DNA from: CAZAZQ01 sp964489705
GTDB taxonomy: Bacteria > Zixibacteria > MSB-5A5 > GN15 > FEB-12
NCBI GenBank assembly: GCA_964489705.1
Contig: CAZAZQ010000003.1
Location: 124,001-188,000 of the forward strand
Length of the DNA: 64,000 nt
Reading direction: 5' to 3'
Position 1 is the first letter of the stretch; every line of letters starts with the position of its first letter. The notes under the pieces were generated by a model. That model was not told the DNA's origin, did not search any database, and was given only the letters and a program-made list of their open reading frames with translations. Of this stretch, positions 45,482 to 56,900 are shown in pieces. A program made the position numbers and the translations under genes.

Positions 45482-45969
45482 AGGCACCTCCTTATTTTTA
45501 TTTGGAGCCTTCTATCGGTGAAGCCAGACGCTCTCGGGATTCCTCAAGGCTGAGATATTGGGCTCAACGTTTCCCGGTATGGAGTTGTTGATTACAGCCC
45601 GCCGCTTTTTTGTCGCTGAGGAAACTCAGCGGATTCAACTAAAGTTGCCCGGCTTTCTACTTTACCATAAGGAAGGCTGTTGTCCTAATATCGCTGCATC
45701 TTTCATGCCAGTCAAGCCTAAAACGTATATTCCCCAGAAAAATCTCAGCCCACTAAGTTGCTTCTTTCCCCCTATCGCATTGGAATGCAATACGGTAGGA
45801 ATAAGTCGGCGGGTTTTTATCGTTCTTATCCATATATCTTACCACGGTAAAAGGGGAAAATTCAAAAAAAAGTGCGTTTGTAAGGGAAAAGTACGATAAA
45901 GTATAAAAAAATATTTGACAATAGGTGACATAATGATATTATCTCTTTTGTAACGAAAGGAGACTCGAA
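45482..45969. other. Intergenic region ahead of the HTH/DUF2087 gene
   Basis: About 490 bases. A 113-codon reading frame (45558-45899) has no family, an unusual Phe/Lys-rich composition and no ribosome site, so I reject it as a gene. The only clear element is the promoter at 45915-45942. Confidence 0.55.
45915..45942 (+). promoter_or_regulatory. Sigma-70 promoter of the HTH/DUF2087 gene
   Basis: TTGACA at 45915-45920 and TATTAT at 45937-45942 with a 16-base spacer, then a 20-base leader and AAGGAG before the ATG at 45970. Matches six of six and five of six to consensus. Confidence 0.75.
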
Positions 45970-46488
45970 ATGGATTATTTTGAAGGGATTATCAAAAATA
46001 CCGAATTCTTCACGACGTCCGAATTGGCGGAAAAGCTGAAGATGAACGTTCAGGTGATTACTCGGAAAGTGCAATCGGGTGAAATCAGTGCCTACAAAAT
46101 AGGGAAAGATTGGCGGATTCCCGAACAAGCCGTCTACGAGTGGTTGGAGCAGCATTCCAATAAAAAGGGCAAAAAAGCGTCGTCCAAACGCAAAGCGGTG
46201 AGCTCTCCCGAAGCCTCACCCCATCATGATGTTTCTTCCGCGGTTTCCTCTGCTCCTCAGCCGTCGGAGAAGCTTCCAACCCAAAGCAGCAAAAGAAAAT
46301 TTCTCTTGGAATATATTCTTGCTCAATTTGAACCGAACCGTCTTTACAGCGAAGAGGAAGTCAACAAGATTATTGTCCGCTTCCATGAAGACTACGAGAC
46401 GATCCGAAATGAATTCCTTACCGAGAAGATGATGGAACGGGTCGATGACAAATACCGTCGGCGTGCCGGTTATCGTCTTTCCGATTGA
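45970..46488 (+). CDS. Excisionase-type HTH protein with DUF2087 domain
   Basis: 172 residues. Residues about 13-55 are a MerR/excisionase-like HTH_17 domain (FFTTSELAEKLKMNVQVITRKV, GKDWRIPEQAVYEWL). A Ser/Lys-rich linker of about 45 residues leads to a C-terminal DUF2087-type domain (KRKFLLEYILAQFEPNRLYSEEEVNKII and DYETIRNEFLTEKMMERV). DUF2087 occurs in bacterial transcription regulators, often after another DNA-binding domain. Probably a transcription factor. A strong promoter and AAGGAG suggest good expression. Convergent with the glycosyltransferase gene. Confidence 0.85.
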   Translation: MDYFEGIIKNTEFFTTSELAEKLKMNVQVITRKVQSGEISAYKIGKDWRIPEQAVYEWLEQHSNKKGKKASSKRKAVSSPEASPHHDVSSAVSSAPQPSEKLPTQSSKRKFLLEYILAQFEPNRLYSEEEVNKIIVRFHEDYETIRNEFLTEKMMERVDDKYRRRAGYRLSD

Positions 46489-46642
46489 GAAGCCCCGCTG
46501 ATCTTTCTTGTTTCCGAAGGTGCGGAGCGTTTCCACCAGCCCTGCACTGTGATTGCGTTGTAATTTCTCTCCCGTGCTCCTTGCACACCGTTCCCCGGCT
46601 TTACGTAGTTCTGTTTTTGACGGCACGGAGGGTGTCTCCTGC

Positions 46643-48769
46643 CTATTGCGGCAGCGGTTGTCCCAGCTTGGAGGCGATGTCGATGTATACTTTCTTGGCT
46701 TGGTCGGATTTGTACGGGTTCAGTTTTACCCCTTTTTCATAGTACTGCAAGGCAAGGTTAAGCAGCGAGTTATCCTTTTTCAAAGCCGAGAGGATTTGAA
46801 GGAAGCGGGCATATTGCAGTTGTATGTTGAAGTCGGTCGGGAACTGTCTCGCCATTGCCGGAAGCAGGGCATTCAGCTCTTCCGCCCGCTCGTTGTTCCA
46901 CAGTATTTCCGCAATCAACATGCCGCACGATTTGGATTGAGGATGCGACTCAAAGAATTGGCGAGCCAGTTGAAGAGCTTTCGTGGTGTCGCCTGCTTTA
47001 TTCAACATTGCCGCTTGTTCATAAATTGATTCTTGGTAGCGGCGGGCTTGAGGATTGTTGAAAACTTTGCTGATATTGTACAAGCGGACTTCAACGTCGC
47101 GTATCCAGTATGAAGCGATGGGTTCCAGGTCAGCCAGCACGGGGTAATTCCGAACCGCCTCCGTCCAGTTTGAAACATCGACGGCAAGATGGGTGATAGG
47201 GTATCGGTCGAAAAGGGTCGAATCGACCTTGGCGACGCCGAACAGGTGGATGAAGGATTTCACTCCCGTGTCAATCGTCAGAGCGGGACCGTAAGGACCC
47301 GAAACGACCGCTCCCGGTGAAAGGATAGCGTCAAGGTCGCGATTGGCTTCCAGGATATTGAAGTTGTGTTCGTCGAAGTGTTTGCTTTTGATGCGGATGG
47401 TATTGAAAAAGGCGGAAAGGAGCAACACTCCCCCAACGGTAGCGTAGAGCACCGTCTTGGTAATGCGGAGATATTTGCGTTTGAGCAGGTATCGGAGAAG
47501 GAACACCAGTCCTACCGCAGCAGGCAGCGTTACCCATGTGAGCAGGCGGATCGGGTGGGGGATGGTATTGAAAAAGACTGTATTGGCAATCAACTGAAAG
47601 AGCGCCAGCCAAAATACAAAGCCGAAAAGAACGGAGTCTTTTATAGTGAGGCGGTGGGGCAGCTTTTTGAAAGAGCTCTTCAAACCGGTGTCTTTGTCGG
47701 ACAGGGAGAGGTCGAGCATGGTAAAACAGAACACGATGATGGGGGGAATGAGCAAGAGAGTGTACCGCAAGGGTGAGTAGTTCAACGGCATAAGCCCGAC
47801 AAAGGCGGCGATAGTCCAAAACAAGGAAAAAATCACGGTGCGGGGAAGTCGGTGCACGGGATACTTTGCCGCCAGCGACATGACCAGCAGGAAAGAACCA
47901 ACCAGCAGGAAAAGCAGAAGGTCAATGTTGAGAAAGAAAAGATGGTTGTCGTAGCCGTAGGAAATTAGATGTTCAATGAAAGCCCACGGTGAGCGCAATC
48001 CTTTCGGGAAGCCGCGTAAGCCGTAGGCTTGCTCGCCGACATAGGCATAAGCAGCGGCGATGTTTTTCCCATACAAGATAAACAACAGGCTGAGACCGAC
48101 CACAAAGAAAGTCCCGACGGCGGTCAGGATATACTTCGTTCTTTGGGAAGTGCCGGAGAAATAAATCGCCAAAAGCAGTGCCGGAAGCAGCAACATGCCG
48201 AACAATTTCCCCATCAGCATGGCAATTGCAACCAGCCCTCCCGACAAGGCGACACCCCAAAGGGTGTTTCCCCATCGAGTATAAACAAAAAAGACCAACG
48301 ACGCCAGAAAGATAAGTCCGTTTTCCAGATACGAGAGCCTCCCGTAGGTATAGAGCGTAACGTTAATCAGGTAAACGAAGGCAACGGCACTCGTCACCCA
48401 CGGAGAATGAAAGCGGAGGAGCGCCAGAATCAACAGTACCAACCCTCCTAAGCAGAGGATGATACCCACCACCTGTGATTGAGCCAGGGAAACACCCGCC
48501 AGCGAAAACCAGATATACGCCACCAGCGAAGTCAAGGAATGTTGGTATACCGTCCAGCGAGGGTAGTTGTAGGGATCAAACGCTCCGAAAAGAACTTTGT
48601 TGCGGGCGTGAAAAGTATACTGTGCCGGATCCGTCGAAAGGGATTGTCCCAAGCCGCTGAAATGCATGGGCGGGTCGGCGGTCAGGTTGAGGTGCCAAAA
48701 GATAACCCCGCCGACCAGCAGGAGTGCGGTCAGCACCAAAAAGAGGGTTTGTCTGTTTATGTTTTTCAT
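46643..48769 (-). CDS. Multi-pass GT39/ArnT-like glycosyltransferase with C-terminal TPR region
   Basis: 708 residues. About eleven to twelve membrane helices fill the first 450 residues. The first extracytoplasmic loop carries the acidic DPPMHFSGLGQSLSTDPAQY and the later YNYPRWTVYQHSL, as in dolichyl/undecaprenyl-phosphate-sugar-dependent GT-C transferases (PMT/ArnT group). The last about 170 residues are soluble and TPR-like (AAMLNKAGDTTKALQLARQFFESHP). It probably moves a sugar onto a surface protein or lipid; the acceptor is unknown. It starts 13 bases after selD, so the two share a transcript. Confidence 0.85.
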   Translation of the reverse strand: MKNINRQTLFLVLTALLLVGGVIFWHLNLTADPPMHFSGLGQSLSTDPAQYTFHARNKVLFGAFDPYNYPRWTVYQHSLTSLVAYIWFSLAGVSLAQSQVVGIILCLGGLVLLILALLRFHSPWVTSAVAFVYLINVTLYTYGRLSYLENGLIFLASLVFFVYTRWGNTLWGVALSGGLVAIAMLMGKLFGMLLLPALLLAIYFSGTSQRTKYILTAVGTFFVVGLSLLFILYGKNIAAAYAYVGEQAYGLRGFPKGLRSPWAFIEHLISYGYDNHLFFLNIDLLLFLLVGSFLLVMSLAAKYPVHRLPRTVIFSLFWTIAAFVGLMPLNYSPLRYTLLLIPPIIVFCFTMLDLSLSDKDTGLKSSFKKLPHRLTIKDSVLFGFVFWLALFQLIANTVFFNTIPHPIRLLTWVTLPAAVGLVFLLRYLLKRKYLRITKTVLYATVGGVLLLSAFFNTIRIKSKHFDEHNFNILEANRDLDAILSPGAVVSGPYGPALTIDTGVKSFIHLFGVAKVDSTLFDRYPITHLAVDVSNWTEAVRNYPVLADLEPIASYWIRDVEVRLYNISKVFNNPQARRYQESIYEQAAMLNKAGDTTKALQLARQFFESHPQSKSCGMLIAEILWNNERAEELNALLPAMARQFPTDFNIQLQYARFLQILSALKKDNSLLNLALQYYEKGVKLNPYKSDQAKKVYIDIASKLGQPLPQ

Positions 48770-48782
48770 GGCAACGTTGTGT

Positions 48783-49838
48783 TTACTCTACCAGGAGGGG
48801 AACGTCCTGGGGCGGTTCCACTTCTCCGATGAATTGAGCGAAGATATGTTCCCTCTCGGCTTCGTGTTCGAAATCCTCGGCTTTTTCCGTGGAGATGGCA
48901 ATCAAAAGTCCGCCGGACGTCTGCGGGTCATACAACACCCGTTCCACGTTCCGGTCGATGCTCTCGGAAAAGCGTACCAGCCCTTCGAGGAACTTTCGAT
49001 TGGCGTTGGCACCGCCGGGAATCATCCCGGCTTCCGCCAGCTCAATGGCGGACGGCATAAAGGGAATGAGCTCGGCAAACAAACGGAAGGTCACATTTGA
49101 CGCCTGCGCCATCTCCAACGAGTGTCCGAGCAAACCGTAGCCGGTGACATCGGTCGCGGCGTGAGCGTCGAATCGCACCATCAACTCCGAGGCGCGTTTG
49201 TTGAGCTGTTCCATTTGCGCTATGACGATGTCGGTCAGTTCCTTCCCCACTTTGTTCCTTTTAATGCCGGTTGTTATGAGACCGGTTCCCAGCGGTTTGG
49301 TCAGGTATATCCGGTCGCCGACTTGGGCGCGGGCGTTGGTAATGATTCGCTCCGGGTCGATAAGGCCGGTGGCGGCAATGCCGTATTTGAGCTCGACATC
49401 TTTTACCGAGTGCCCGCCAACCACCACGGCGCCTGCCTCTTCGACTTTTTCCTGCCCACCGCGTAAGACGTCGGTCAGCATTTGAACCGGCATATAGTTT
49501 GATGGGAAGCAGACAATATTTAATGCCGTGACAGGAGTTCCACCCATAGCATAAATGTCGGAGAGGGCGTTGGCGGCGGCAATTCGCCCGAAATGATACG
49601 GGTCGTCGACGATAGGCGGGAAGAAGTCGATAGTCTGGACGATCGCCTGCCGGTCGTTGATACGGTACACCCCCGCATCGTCGGCGGTATTGATGCCGAC
49701 CAGCAAACGTGGATGAGACGAAAGCGGCACACCCTTCAATGCTTCAGCCAAAAACTTTGGCTCCAATTTCGACGCTCAACCGGCGCAACTTACTTCGGCG
49801 GTGAGCTTGATTTCTTTTTCTTTTCTCTGGTCGTCCAT
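48783..49838 (-). CDS. selD: Selenide, water dikinase SelD, itself a selenoprotein (in-frame UGA)
   Basis: 351 residues when read from the ATG at 49838 through a TGA at 49776-49778, which is codon 21. The result, VSCAGUASKLEPKFLAEAL, puts selenocysteine exactly where SelD proteins carry their catalytic Cys or Sec, followed by the conserved Lys. Starting at the first ATG-like codon after the TGA would remove the whole active site. SelD makes selenophosphate from selenide and ATP; other motifs are TADDAGVYRI, IYAMGGTPVTALNIV and GHSVKD. A SECIS-like hairpin follows the UGA. It forms a small operon with the downstream glycosyltransferase gene. Ordinary gene callers will truncate it. Confidence 0.95.
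49746..49762 (-). promoter_or_regulatory. Bacterial SECIS-like hairpin of selD
   Basis: Read on the minus strand, AGCCAAA-GTT-TTTGGCT is a perfect 7-base stem with a 3-base loop starting with G. It begins 13 bases after the UGA, so the loop lies 21 bases downstream. This agrees with the known bacterial SECIS pattern (short stem, small apical loop with an early G, 16-37 bases from UGA). It lies within the coding sequence. Confidence 0.8.
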
Positions 49839-50124
49839 AAGTCATTATGACGGCTGAGGAGAAGGAAGGATATGTTCCCTTTAGTTTCTTGCCCGGCAAC
49901 CGCTTCCGTATTTCAAGAAGCGAAAACGGTACTCCTTACTCCGCAACGCCGTTCTTTCGCTCGTTCGTTGGGAAAGGATAGGGTATTTCAGGGGAAAAGT
50001 CAACGAGCATGACTTAACGGTTGCGGAACCGGAACGGGAAAAAAGTGATATAAATTCCGCTTCCGCTTTTGCGTCGGCGTCGGGATAATATTATATTACG
50101 GTTTGTGTTTTTAGGGCGGAAAAA

Positions 50125-53028
50125 GTGCGAAACAACAGCGTGCAAAAAAAGAGAGAGTTTATCTACATAAAAGGTGCGCGGGAGCATAACCTCAAAAATA
50201 TCGATGTGAAAATCCCTCGCAATACCTTGACGGTCATCACCGGTTTATCCGGTTCCGGGAAGAGCTCCCTGGCGTTCGATACCATTTATGCCGAAGGGCA
50301 GCGGCGGTATGTCGAGTCGCTCTCGGCGTATGCCCGGCAGTTTTTGGGGCTGATGGAAAAACCGGATGTCGATTTTATCGACGGGCTTTCTCCCGCTATC
50401 TCCATCGAGCAGAAAGGCACCCCCCGCAATCCCCGCTCGACGGTCGGCACCGTTACGGAAATTTATGATTACCTTCGGCTGTTGTTTTCCCGGGTGGGAG
50501 TACCGCATTGTATCAAGTGCGGCAAGCCGATTACCCAGCAGACGGTGGAGCAAATCGTCGATTCCGTCCTCAGTTTTGAGGAAGGAACCCGCTTGATGGT
50601 ATTGGCGCCGTTAGTGCGCGGGAAAAAAGGGGAGCACAAAGAAATCATCGAACAAGCCCGGCGGGAAGGATTTGTCCGCTTGCGGGTGGACGGCGAAATC
50701 GTCGAGTCCGATTCCGACATCGAGCTGGACAAGAAAAAGAAGCATACCATCGAAGCGGTGGTCGATCGCTTGGTGGTAAAGGCGCGTTCCAAGCGTCGAT
50801 TGGCGGATTCGGTGGAGACGGCGTTGAAAGTGGGGCAAGGGACGGTCTTGATTAACATTAAAAACAAAGACTTGCTCTTTTCCGAGCAGTACGCCTGTTT
50901 GGATTGCAACATCAGTTATGAAGAACCCAGCCCCCGCATGTTTTCATTCAACTCTCCCTACGGTGCCTGTCAGGTGTGCGACGGGTTGGGGCAGAAGATG
51001 GAAATCGACCCGCAGTTGGTGGTGCCGGATCCGTCGTTATCGATAGCCGAGGGTGCCATCCGTCCCTGGGGCGGAGCGGAAATGCCGAACTGGTATCGCT
51101 ACATGCTGCGAGGGCTGGCGAACCACTATCATTTCAAGTTTTCCACGCCGTTTAACAAACTGCCCGAGCATGTCCAGAAAGTCATCCTCTACGGTTCCGG
51201 GAAGGAGGAAATCGTCTTCGAGTACGAGCATACCAGCGGGAAAGGACATGGCTCCGGCGTGTACAAATCGACCTTCGAAGGGGTTATCCCCCATCTGCAG
51301 CGACGGTACCGCCAGACCGAGTCGAGCGGCGTTCGCCAGTGGATAGAGACTTACATGTCGGTTTCTCCCTGCCCGGCGTGTCATGGGGCGCGGCTGCGTC
51401 CCGAGGCGCTGGCGGTGATTCTCGACCGGGAAACCATCGACAGCGTGACGGATATGTCGGTCAAAGAAGCTCTCCGCTTTTTCAAAAATATCAAATTGAC
51501 CAAGCGCCAACAGCTTATCGCCCGCCAGATTCTCAAGGAGATTCGGGAGCGGTTGGGCTTTCTCAGCGACGTGGGATTGGACTATTTGACCTTGAGCCGC
51601 ACCGCCTCCACTCTCTCAGGCGGTGAAGCTCAGCGGATCCGCCTTGCAACGCAAATCGGCTCCCGCTTGATGGGAGTGCTCTATATTCTCGATGAACCTT
51701 CTATCGGTCTCCACGCCCGCGATAACCGGAAGCTGCTCAGCACCTTAACGGAGCTTCGCGACATCGGCAATACCGTGCTGGTAGTTGAGCACGACCGCGA
51801 GACGATAGAGCAGGCGGATTTCGTCATTGATTTGGGCCCCGGCGCCGGGGTGCACGGGGGAGAAATTGTCGCTATCGGTCCGCCGAGTGCTATCAAGAAA
51901 AACAAGCGGTCGATAACCGGGCAGTACCTTACCAATGCCCGCCGAATTGAGATCCCTGCTCATCGGCGCAAACCGGGGCACGCCTATATCCGTTTGAAGG
52001 GGGCGTCCGGCAACAACCTGAAAAAGATTGATGTGGATATTCCGTTGGGGCTGTTTGTCGTTGTGACAGGGGTTTCCGGTTCGGGGAAATCGTCGCTCAT
52101 CAATGAAACCTTGTACCGTATCTTAGCCCGGCACTTTTATTCTTCACGGACGATGCCCCTGCCGTACGACGATATTGAAGGATTGGAACACATCGACAAA
52201 GTAATTGACATCGATCAGTCTCCGATCGGGCGGACGCCCCGCTCCAACCCGGCGACGTATACGGGGTTGTTTACCCATATCCGTGATTTGTATGCCAACT
52301 TGCCGGAATCGCGTGCCCGCGGCTATCTGCCGGGACGGTTTTCTTTCAATGTGAAGGGCGGGCGGTGTGAAGCCTGCGAAGGGGACGGTATCATCAAAAT
52401 CGAGATGCACTTCCTTCCCGACGTCTATGTGCCGTGCGAGGTATGCAAAGGCAAACGCTACAACCGGGAAACGCTGGAGATTGTTTTCAAAGGGAAGACC
52501 ATCGCCGACGTGCTCGACATGACGGTGGAAGAAGCCCTGGCGTTTTTCGAAAACATTCCGAGAATCAAAAAGAAACTGCTCACCTTGCAGAACGTCGGCT
52601 TGGGGTACATCCGCTTGGGACAGCAAGCGACGACTCTCTCCGGCGGGGAAGCCCAACGGGTCAAGTTGGCTACCGAGCTTTCCAAGCTGGCTACCGGCAA
52701 CACTCTCTATATTCTCGACGAACCGACTACCGGCTTGCATTTCGAGGATATCCGTTTGCTGTTGAATGTCTTGAACCGTCTGGTCGAGCGCGGGAATACG
52801 GTCTTGGTCATCGAGCACAACATGGATGTCATCAAAACGGCGGACTGGATAATCGATTTGGGACCGGAAGGCGGGGACGAAGGAGGATATGTCGTCGCGG
52901 TAGGAACGCCGGAGGAGGTTGCCGCCAACCGGCGTTCCTACACGGGGAAATACCTCAGCAAAGTGCTCAACGGCGAAGGAGCCGAGCGGCGGGAAGAAAA
53001 AATGAAAGAGAAAGTCCTCGATGCCTGA
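50125..53028 (+). CDS. uvrA: Excinuclease ABC subunit UvrA
   Basis: 967 residues, full length, GTG start. Two ABC ATPase halves have Walker [15 protein letters not shown] and [14 protein letters not shown], and signature [12 protein letters not shown] and [12 protein letters not shown]. Zinc modules include [19 protein letters not shown]...CQVC and [16 protein letters not shown]...CEVC. UvrA finds bulky DNA damage and loads UvrB. The last eight bases overlap mutM, so two DNA-repair genes form an operon. I see no clear LexA box in the 285 bases upstream. Confidence 0.98.
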   Translation: MRNNSVQKKREFIYIKGAREHNLKNIDVKIPRNTLTVITGLSGSGKSSLAFDTIYAEGQRRYVESLSAYARQFLGLMEKPDVDFIDGLSPAISIEQKGTPRNPRSTVGTVTEIYDYLRLLFSRVGVPHCIKCGKPITQQTVEQIVDSVLSFEEGTRLMVLAPLVRGKKGEHKEIIEQARREGFVRLRVDGEIVESDSDIELDKKKKHTIEAVVDRLVVKARSKRRLADSVETALKVGQGTVLINIKNKDLLFSEQYACLDCNISYEEPSPRMFSFNSPYGACQVCDGLGQKMEIDPQLVVPDPSLSIAEGAIRPWGGAEMPNWYRYMLRGLANHYHFKFSTPFNKLPEHVQKVILYGSGKEEIVFEYEHTSGKGHGSGVYKSTFEGVIPHLQRRYRQTESSGVRQWIETYMSVSPCPACHGARLRPEALAVILDRETIDSVTDMSVKEALRFFKNIKLTKRQQLIARQILKEIRERLGFLSDVGLDYLTLSRTASTLSGGEAQRIRLATQIGSRLMGVLYILDEPSIGLHARDNRKLLSTLTELRDIGNTVLVVEHDRETIEQADFVIDLGPGAGVHGGEIVAIGPPSAIKKNKRSITGQYLTNARRIEIPAHRRKPGHAYIRLKGASGNNLKKIDVDIPLGLFVVVTGVSGSGKSSLINETLYRILARHFYSSRTMPLPYDDIEGLEHIDKVIDIDQSPIGRTPRSNPATYTGLFTHIRDLYANLPESRARGYLPGRFSFNVKGGRCEACEGDGIIKIEMHFLPDVYVPCEVCKGKRYNRETLEIVFKGKTIADVLDMTVEEALAFFENIPRIKKKLLTLQNVGLGYIRLGQQATTLSGGEAQRVKLATELSKLATGNTLYILDEPTTGLHFEDIRLLLNVLNRLVERGNTVLVIEHNMDVIKTADWIIDLGPEGGDEGGYVVAVGTPEEVAANRRSYTGKYLSKVLNGEGAERREEKMKEKVLDA

Positions 53029-53872
53029 GCTGCCGGAAGTGGAAACGGTTGTTCGGGGGTTGAAGCGCACCGTGGTTGGAAAGACCATTGCCGCCGTGAC
53101 TCTTAACGCTCCGAACAGCTCTCTTTTCGTCAGCCCTTCTCTTGGAAAGCACACGTTTGATCGCTTACTGGCGGGAAAGAAAATCATTGGAGTCACTCGG
53201 CGCGGGAAAAACATTTTGATTTCTTTGTCAGGTGGCCTTACGCTGTGGGTTCATCTGAAAATGACCGGACATTTCTTATACCTCGACCGAACTCAGCCGC
53301 TTGAAAAGCATGACTTGGTCGTCATCGATTTTGAAAAGTCTTCGCAGGCAAAAAAGGGGAAGCACCTCCGTTTCAATGACTACCGCCGTTTCGGCAGGTT
53401 ACGCCTGTTTCCGAGCGAAGAAGTGTGGACTCAGCCGGGTCTTGCCGATTTGGGTCCCGAACCGTTGGAGCTTTCGGCTGACGAATTTGTCGCCCTCTGC
53501 TTTCGACGTCCTCGAATGATAAAACCCGCCCTCCTTGACCAAACCTTTATTGCGGGGCTGGGAAACATTTATACCGATGAATCCCTTTATTTGGCACGCC
53601 TTCACCCTCGTCGTTTGACGACATCGATTTCTCGACGGAAGTTGGTCGAGCTGCACGGATATATTCAAGAAATCCTCCGCCATGCCATCCGGTTGATGGG
53701 GACGTCGGTGGACAGCTATAGCGGGGTGAACGGTCGCGCCGGGCGGTACCAGAAATACTTACAGGTCTATCATCGGGAAAACGAGCCCTGCTTCAGGTGC
53801 GGCGCTCGGATCGTGCGGGAGAAGGTCGGCTCCCGTTCCGCTCACTTTTGCCCCCGCTGCCAACGGATATAG
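53021..53872 (+). CDS. mutM: Formamidopyrimidine-DNA glycosylase MutM (Fpg)
   Basis: 283 residues. The catalytic N-terminus [14 protein letters not shown] (Pro as the nucleophile after Met removal, Glu next) is intact. LKMTGHFL holds the beta-elimination lysine, and the C-terminal zinc finger is [24 protein letters not shown] in two pieces. It removes 8-oxoguanine and other oxidised bases. Eight-base overlap with uvrA; terminator follows. Confidence 0.98.
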   Translation: MPELPEVETVVRGLKRTVVGKTIAAVTLNAPNSSLFVSPSLGKHTFDRLLAGKKIIGVTRRGKNILISLSGGLTLWVHLKMTGHFLYLDRTQPLEKHDLVVIDFEKSSQAKKGKHLRFNDYRRFGRLRLFPSEEVWTQPGLADLGPEPLELSADEFVALCFRRPRMIKPALLDQTFIAGLGNIYTDESLYLARLHPRRLTTSISRRKLVELHGYIQEILRHAIRLMGTSVDSYSGVNGRAGRYQKYLQVYHRENEPCFRCGARIVREKVGSRSAHFCPRCQRI

Positions 53873-53894
53873 AGAAATTCCTTTTTGCAAAAAG

Positions 53895-53928
53895 AAAGCC
53901 TGCCGGTAAAAACCGGCAGGCTTTTGTG
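53895..53928. terminator. Terminator of uvrA-mutM
   Basis: A 13-base stem, AAAGCCTGCCGGT (53895-53907) with ACCGGCAGGCTTT (53912-53924), closes an AAAA loop, with a short T-run. It can serve the convergent dockerin-protein gene as well. Confidence 0.9.
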
Positions 53929-53949
53929 TTCGTCGAAGGTCAATGACTC

Positions 53950-56900
53950 TTAGTGGTGCATGGGAGGATTCCCATTTCCAAAGAGATAGTTGACTAGGTA
54001 GGTCAAGTCGGCGACGTTCGGATCGCCACCCGAGGCGTCGACGTCCGCCAGCTCCATTACCACCGGCGGCGGTCCGCCTGCGAAGAGGAACTGGACAAAG
54101 TACGTCAAGTCAGCGACATTAACGTTCCCGTCCATGTTCAAATCACCGGAACGGTGACCGATGTAAACGCACTCGCCTTCCTCAGTGAACGGGGTGGAGT
54201 CGTTGAACTCACCGCTCACCGAATACGTTTGGATAGTCGTATCGTAGAGGAATCCGTAGAACAGAATGAGGTCGCGGGCGCTACAGGTCACTTTGAGTAT
54301 TGGCCCGGTCATGTCGGGATACGACGGAATTATCGTCGCCGAGGTTGGGGTAATCGTACCGTTAATCATGACTGTCGAAAGATTGATGTCGTTGACGGAA
54401 TAACCCGGTTCGAAGTCGTCGCCAACATAAATCTTGGCTTCCATCGGATCTAACGTATATGCGTAGGGAACCATCAACGGGTCAGGATCGAGCAGAATAG
54501 TATAGATTCCGCCGCCAACCGTCAGAGTAACCGGGATATCCACATCGTCGCCCGCATTGTGGGAGATGATGATATGAGCGTTGTACACCCCTGCGGGTAA
54601 GCCTGCGGTCGTGAAGCTGACCGTAACCGGCTCCTGGCTGCCGCCGGCAACCGTTCCTGAGGTCGGAGTGACACTCAGCCAACTTGTCGTCGGATCGCTC
54701 ATCGGCAGCGTTAACGATCCGGAAACGTCGTGCGGCGGGCTGCCATACTCATCACCGGAGATAGTATAGTTGAGGGTCAAATCACCCGACAGGCTGCCGT
54801 CAAACGACAGGTTCATCACCGCCGTCGCCATCTCCGTGCTGTAGATGTTCCCATACCCTCCGTTGTAGTCAAACCACGTGACTGTAATACCGTCACCGGT
54901 CGAGCCGTCGTATTGGAGATAATGGGAAGTGTTGTCCTCCACGATGAAGTCGGTCGACGTATTCACCGTCACGCCTGCAGGGAAGGTAATCGTGGCTTCA
55001 TCGAGCCATTCGGCGTCACTGCTGGCATTTTGGAGGTGGAAAGTGATATCTGCTGTCGCACCCGGCGTATAAGAATCCGGCGTGGTAATGTTGGCACCGT
55101 CGATTTCCTTCAAACCGTAGCTGATGGAGATACTGTAGACCAAGTCTTGTTCGCCGGTGTTGCCGATGGTGAGAATCGTATCACCGGTTTCACCCGGGCT
55201 TGCCGTTCCGAAGTTGATGGATGACGGATCGTAAGTAATCTCCGGCGGAGCCGCTCCCGCCTCGATGGTCAAGTCGAAGTCGGGGATACAGTTCGGGCTG
55301 GGCCAGGTGTCAATCATCAGGTAGTATATCCCCGGAGCCAACACGATGTTTTCAATTACTCTCGGGTCACTGCTGCTTCCCGTGACGGTAGCGATACAAT
55401 CGCTGGCATCGGCCGGGCAGGCATCGTCGAGCAGCATGCCGCTCCAGGTGGTTCCTTTCGGATCCATCGTTATGGTCACGCTGACGCTCGAGGAAACATC
55501 CAGTTTGTAAATAATGTCTTCCCCTCCGTCGTACGAACCCAAGCAGGTGTTGTTGTAGTCGTCTCCGCGGCCACAGGTGGTCTGGGATAGGTCGCTGTAC
55601 GGCAGATCGGTGGGGAGCTTGACAAGGATCGGATCGTTGCAGTCATCCCCCGGTTCCGGTCCTGCCGAGGCGGTAATGGTCAGATTGAAATCCGGAATGC
55701 AATCTGGGCTGGGCCATGTATCTATCATCAGGTAGTACGTTCCCGCTTCCAGATGGAGCCCGCTGATAGTGTGTGCTGAGCCGCCCGAATTGGAACTGGT
55801 GGCAATGCAGCTTGAGGGATCAGCCGGACACGAAGCGTCAACGAGCATGCCGGTGTAAGTCGTTCCTTTCGGGTCGAGAGTGATGTCGACATCAACAGCG
55901 GAGGCTACGTTAATCTGGTAGATAATATCTTCCCCGCCGTCGTAGTAGCCCAAGCAGGTGTTGTTGTAGTCGTCGCCTCTGCCGCAGGTGGTCTGGTTTT
56001 CGTCGGCATAGGGCATGTCAGCCGGAAGGTTGATAACCAGCGGATTGTCGCAGTTGTCACCTTCCGCCGGCGGTTCGGCTTCGGTCACATTGACGACAAA
56101 TTCAAATGGCGTGGCGACATAATCACAGTTGGCATCGCCGATGAAGACCGGGTAATAGTACGTCGCCGGTCCGGGAAGGTCTTCCCAGGTGATAAGCGGT
56201 TTGTTGGTGCCCCCACAGTCGTTCCACTGAATATCGGTATTTAGGATATAGTTACTGCAATCATCACAGTTGGCATACAATACCACCCCGATACACTCGA
56301 CATCGTACGGGCTGGTACAGAAGTCGATGGTGATGTTGTTGTAAGCGTTGGGGGCTTCAAACTTGTACCAGACCGCATTCCAATCGAGCACGCCGGGACA
56401 ATCGATCGTCGCTCCCTCCGTCGACCCGGTCGCGGTTGCCGGGAAAGGACCGGGTATTAATTCCGCATTGACACAGTCATCATTTGACGGGGCAATCGGG
56501 CAGGGGTTGTTCGTGCAATCGAGATTGGCATCCCAGCTTCCCCCTAAATCGCCACATGCCGCTTCGGTCGTATCGACGCAGTCAGGAGCGCTTGGATCGC
56601 CGTAGCAACACCGTCCGACCGGCAGGGCTTCATCATTGATGGATATGGCGTCGATTGAGAACTGAGCGCCGTCATACCCATAGTAACGGAAACCGATTTT
56701 GACATTGCTTTCTGCCGAATAGGCAGCCAGGTCAATAGTCGCTTTGTACCATGTCCAGTTTGAAAATTCGCCAACACCGTCTTCCGACCAGAGCATAGTA
56801 GTGAAGTTGGCGCCACCGTCAGTGGAAATCCAGACTTCCAAGTTGCAGTTATCGTACGGATCGACCGACCAATAGTAGCTTCCCATCCACCAGAAATCCA

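Noticed and set aside
45558..45899. 113-codon open frame upstream of the HTH/DUF2087 gene
   Set aside because: No family resemblance, skewed composition, no ribosome site, and it covers the promoter region of the next gene.
49853..50124. LexA/SOS box ahead of uvrA
   Set aside because: I could not find a palindrome close to a known LexA consensus; the consensus for this phylum is unknown to me.
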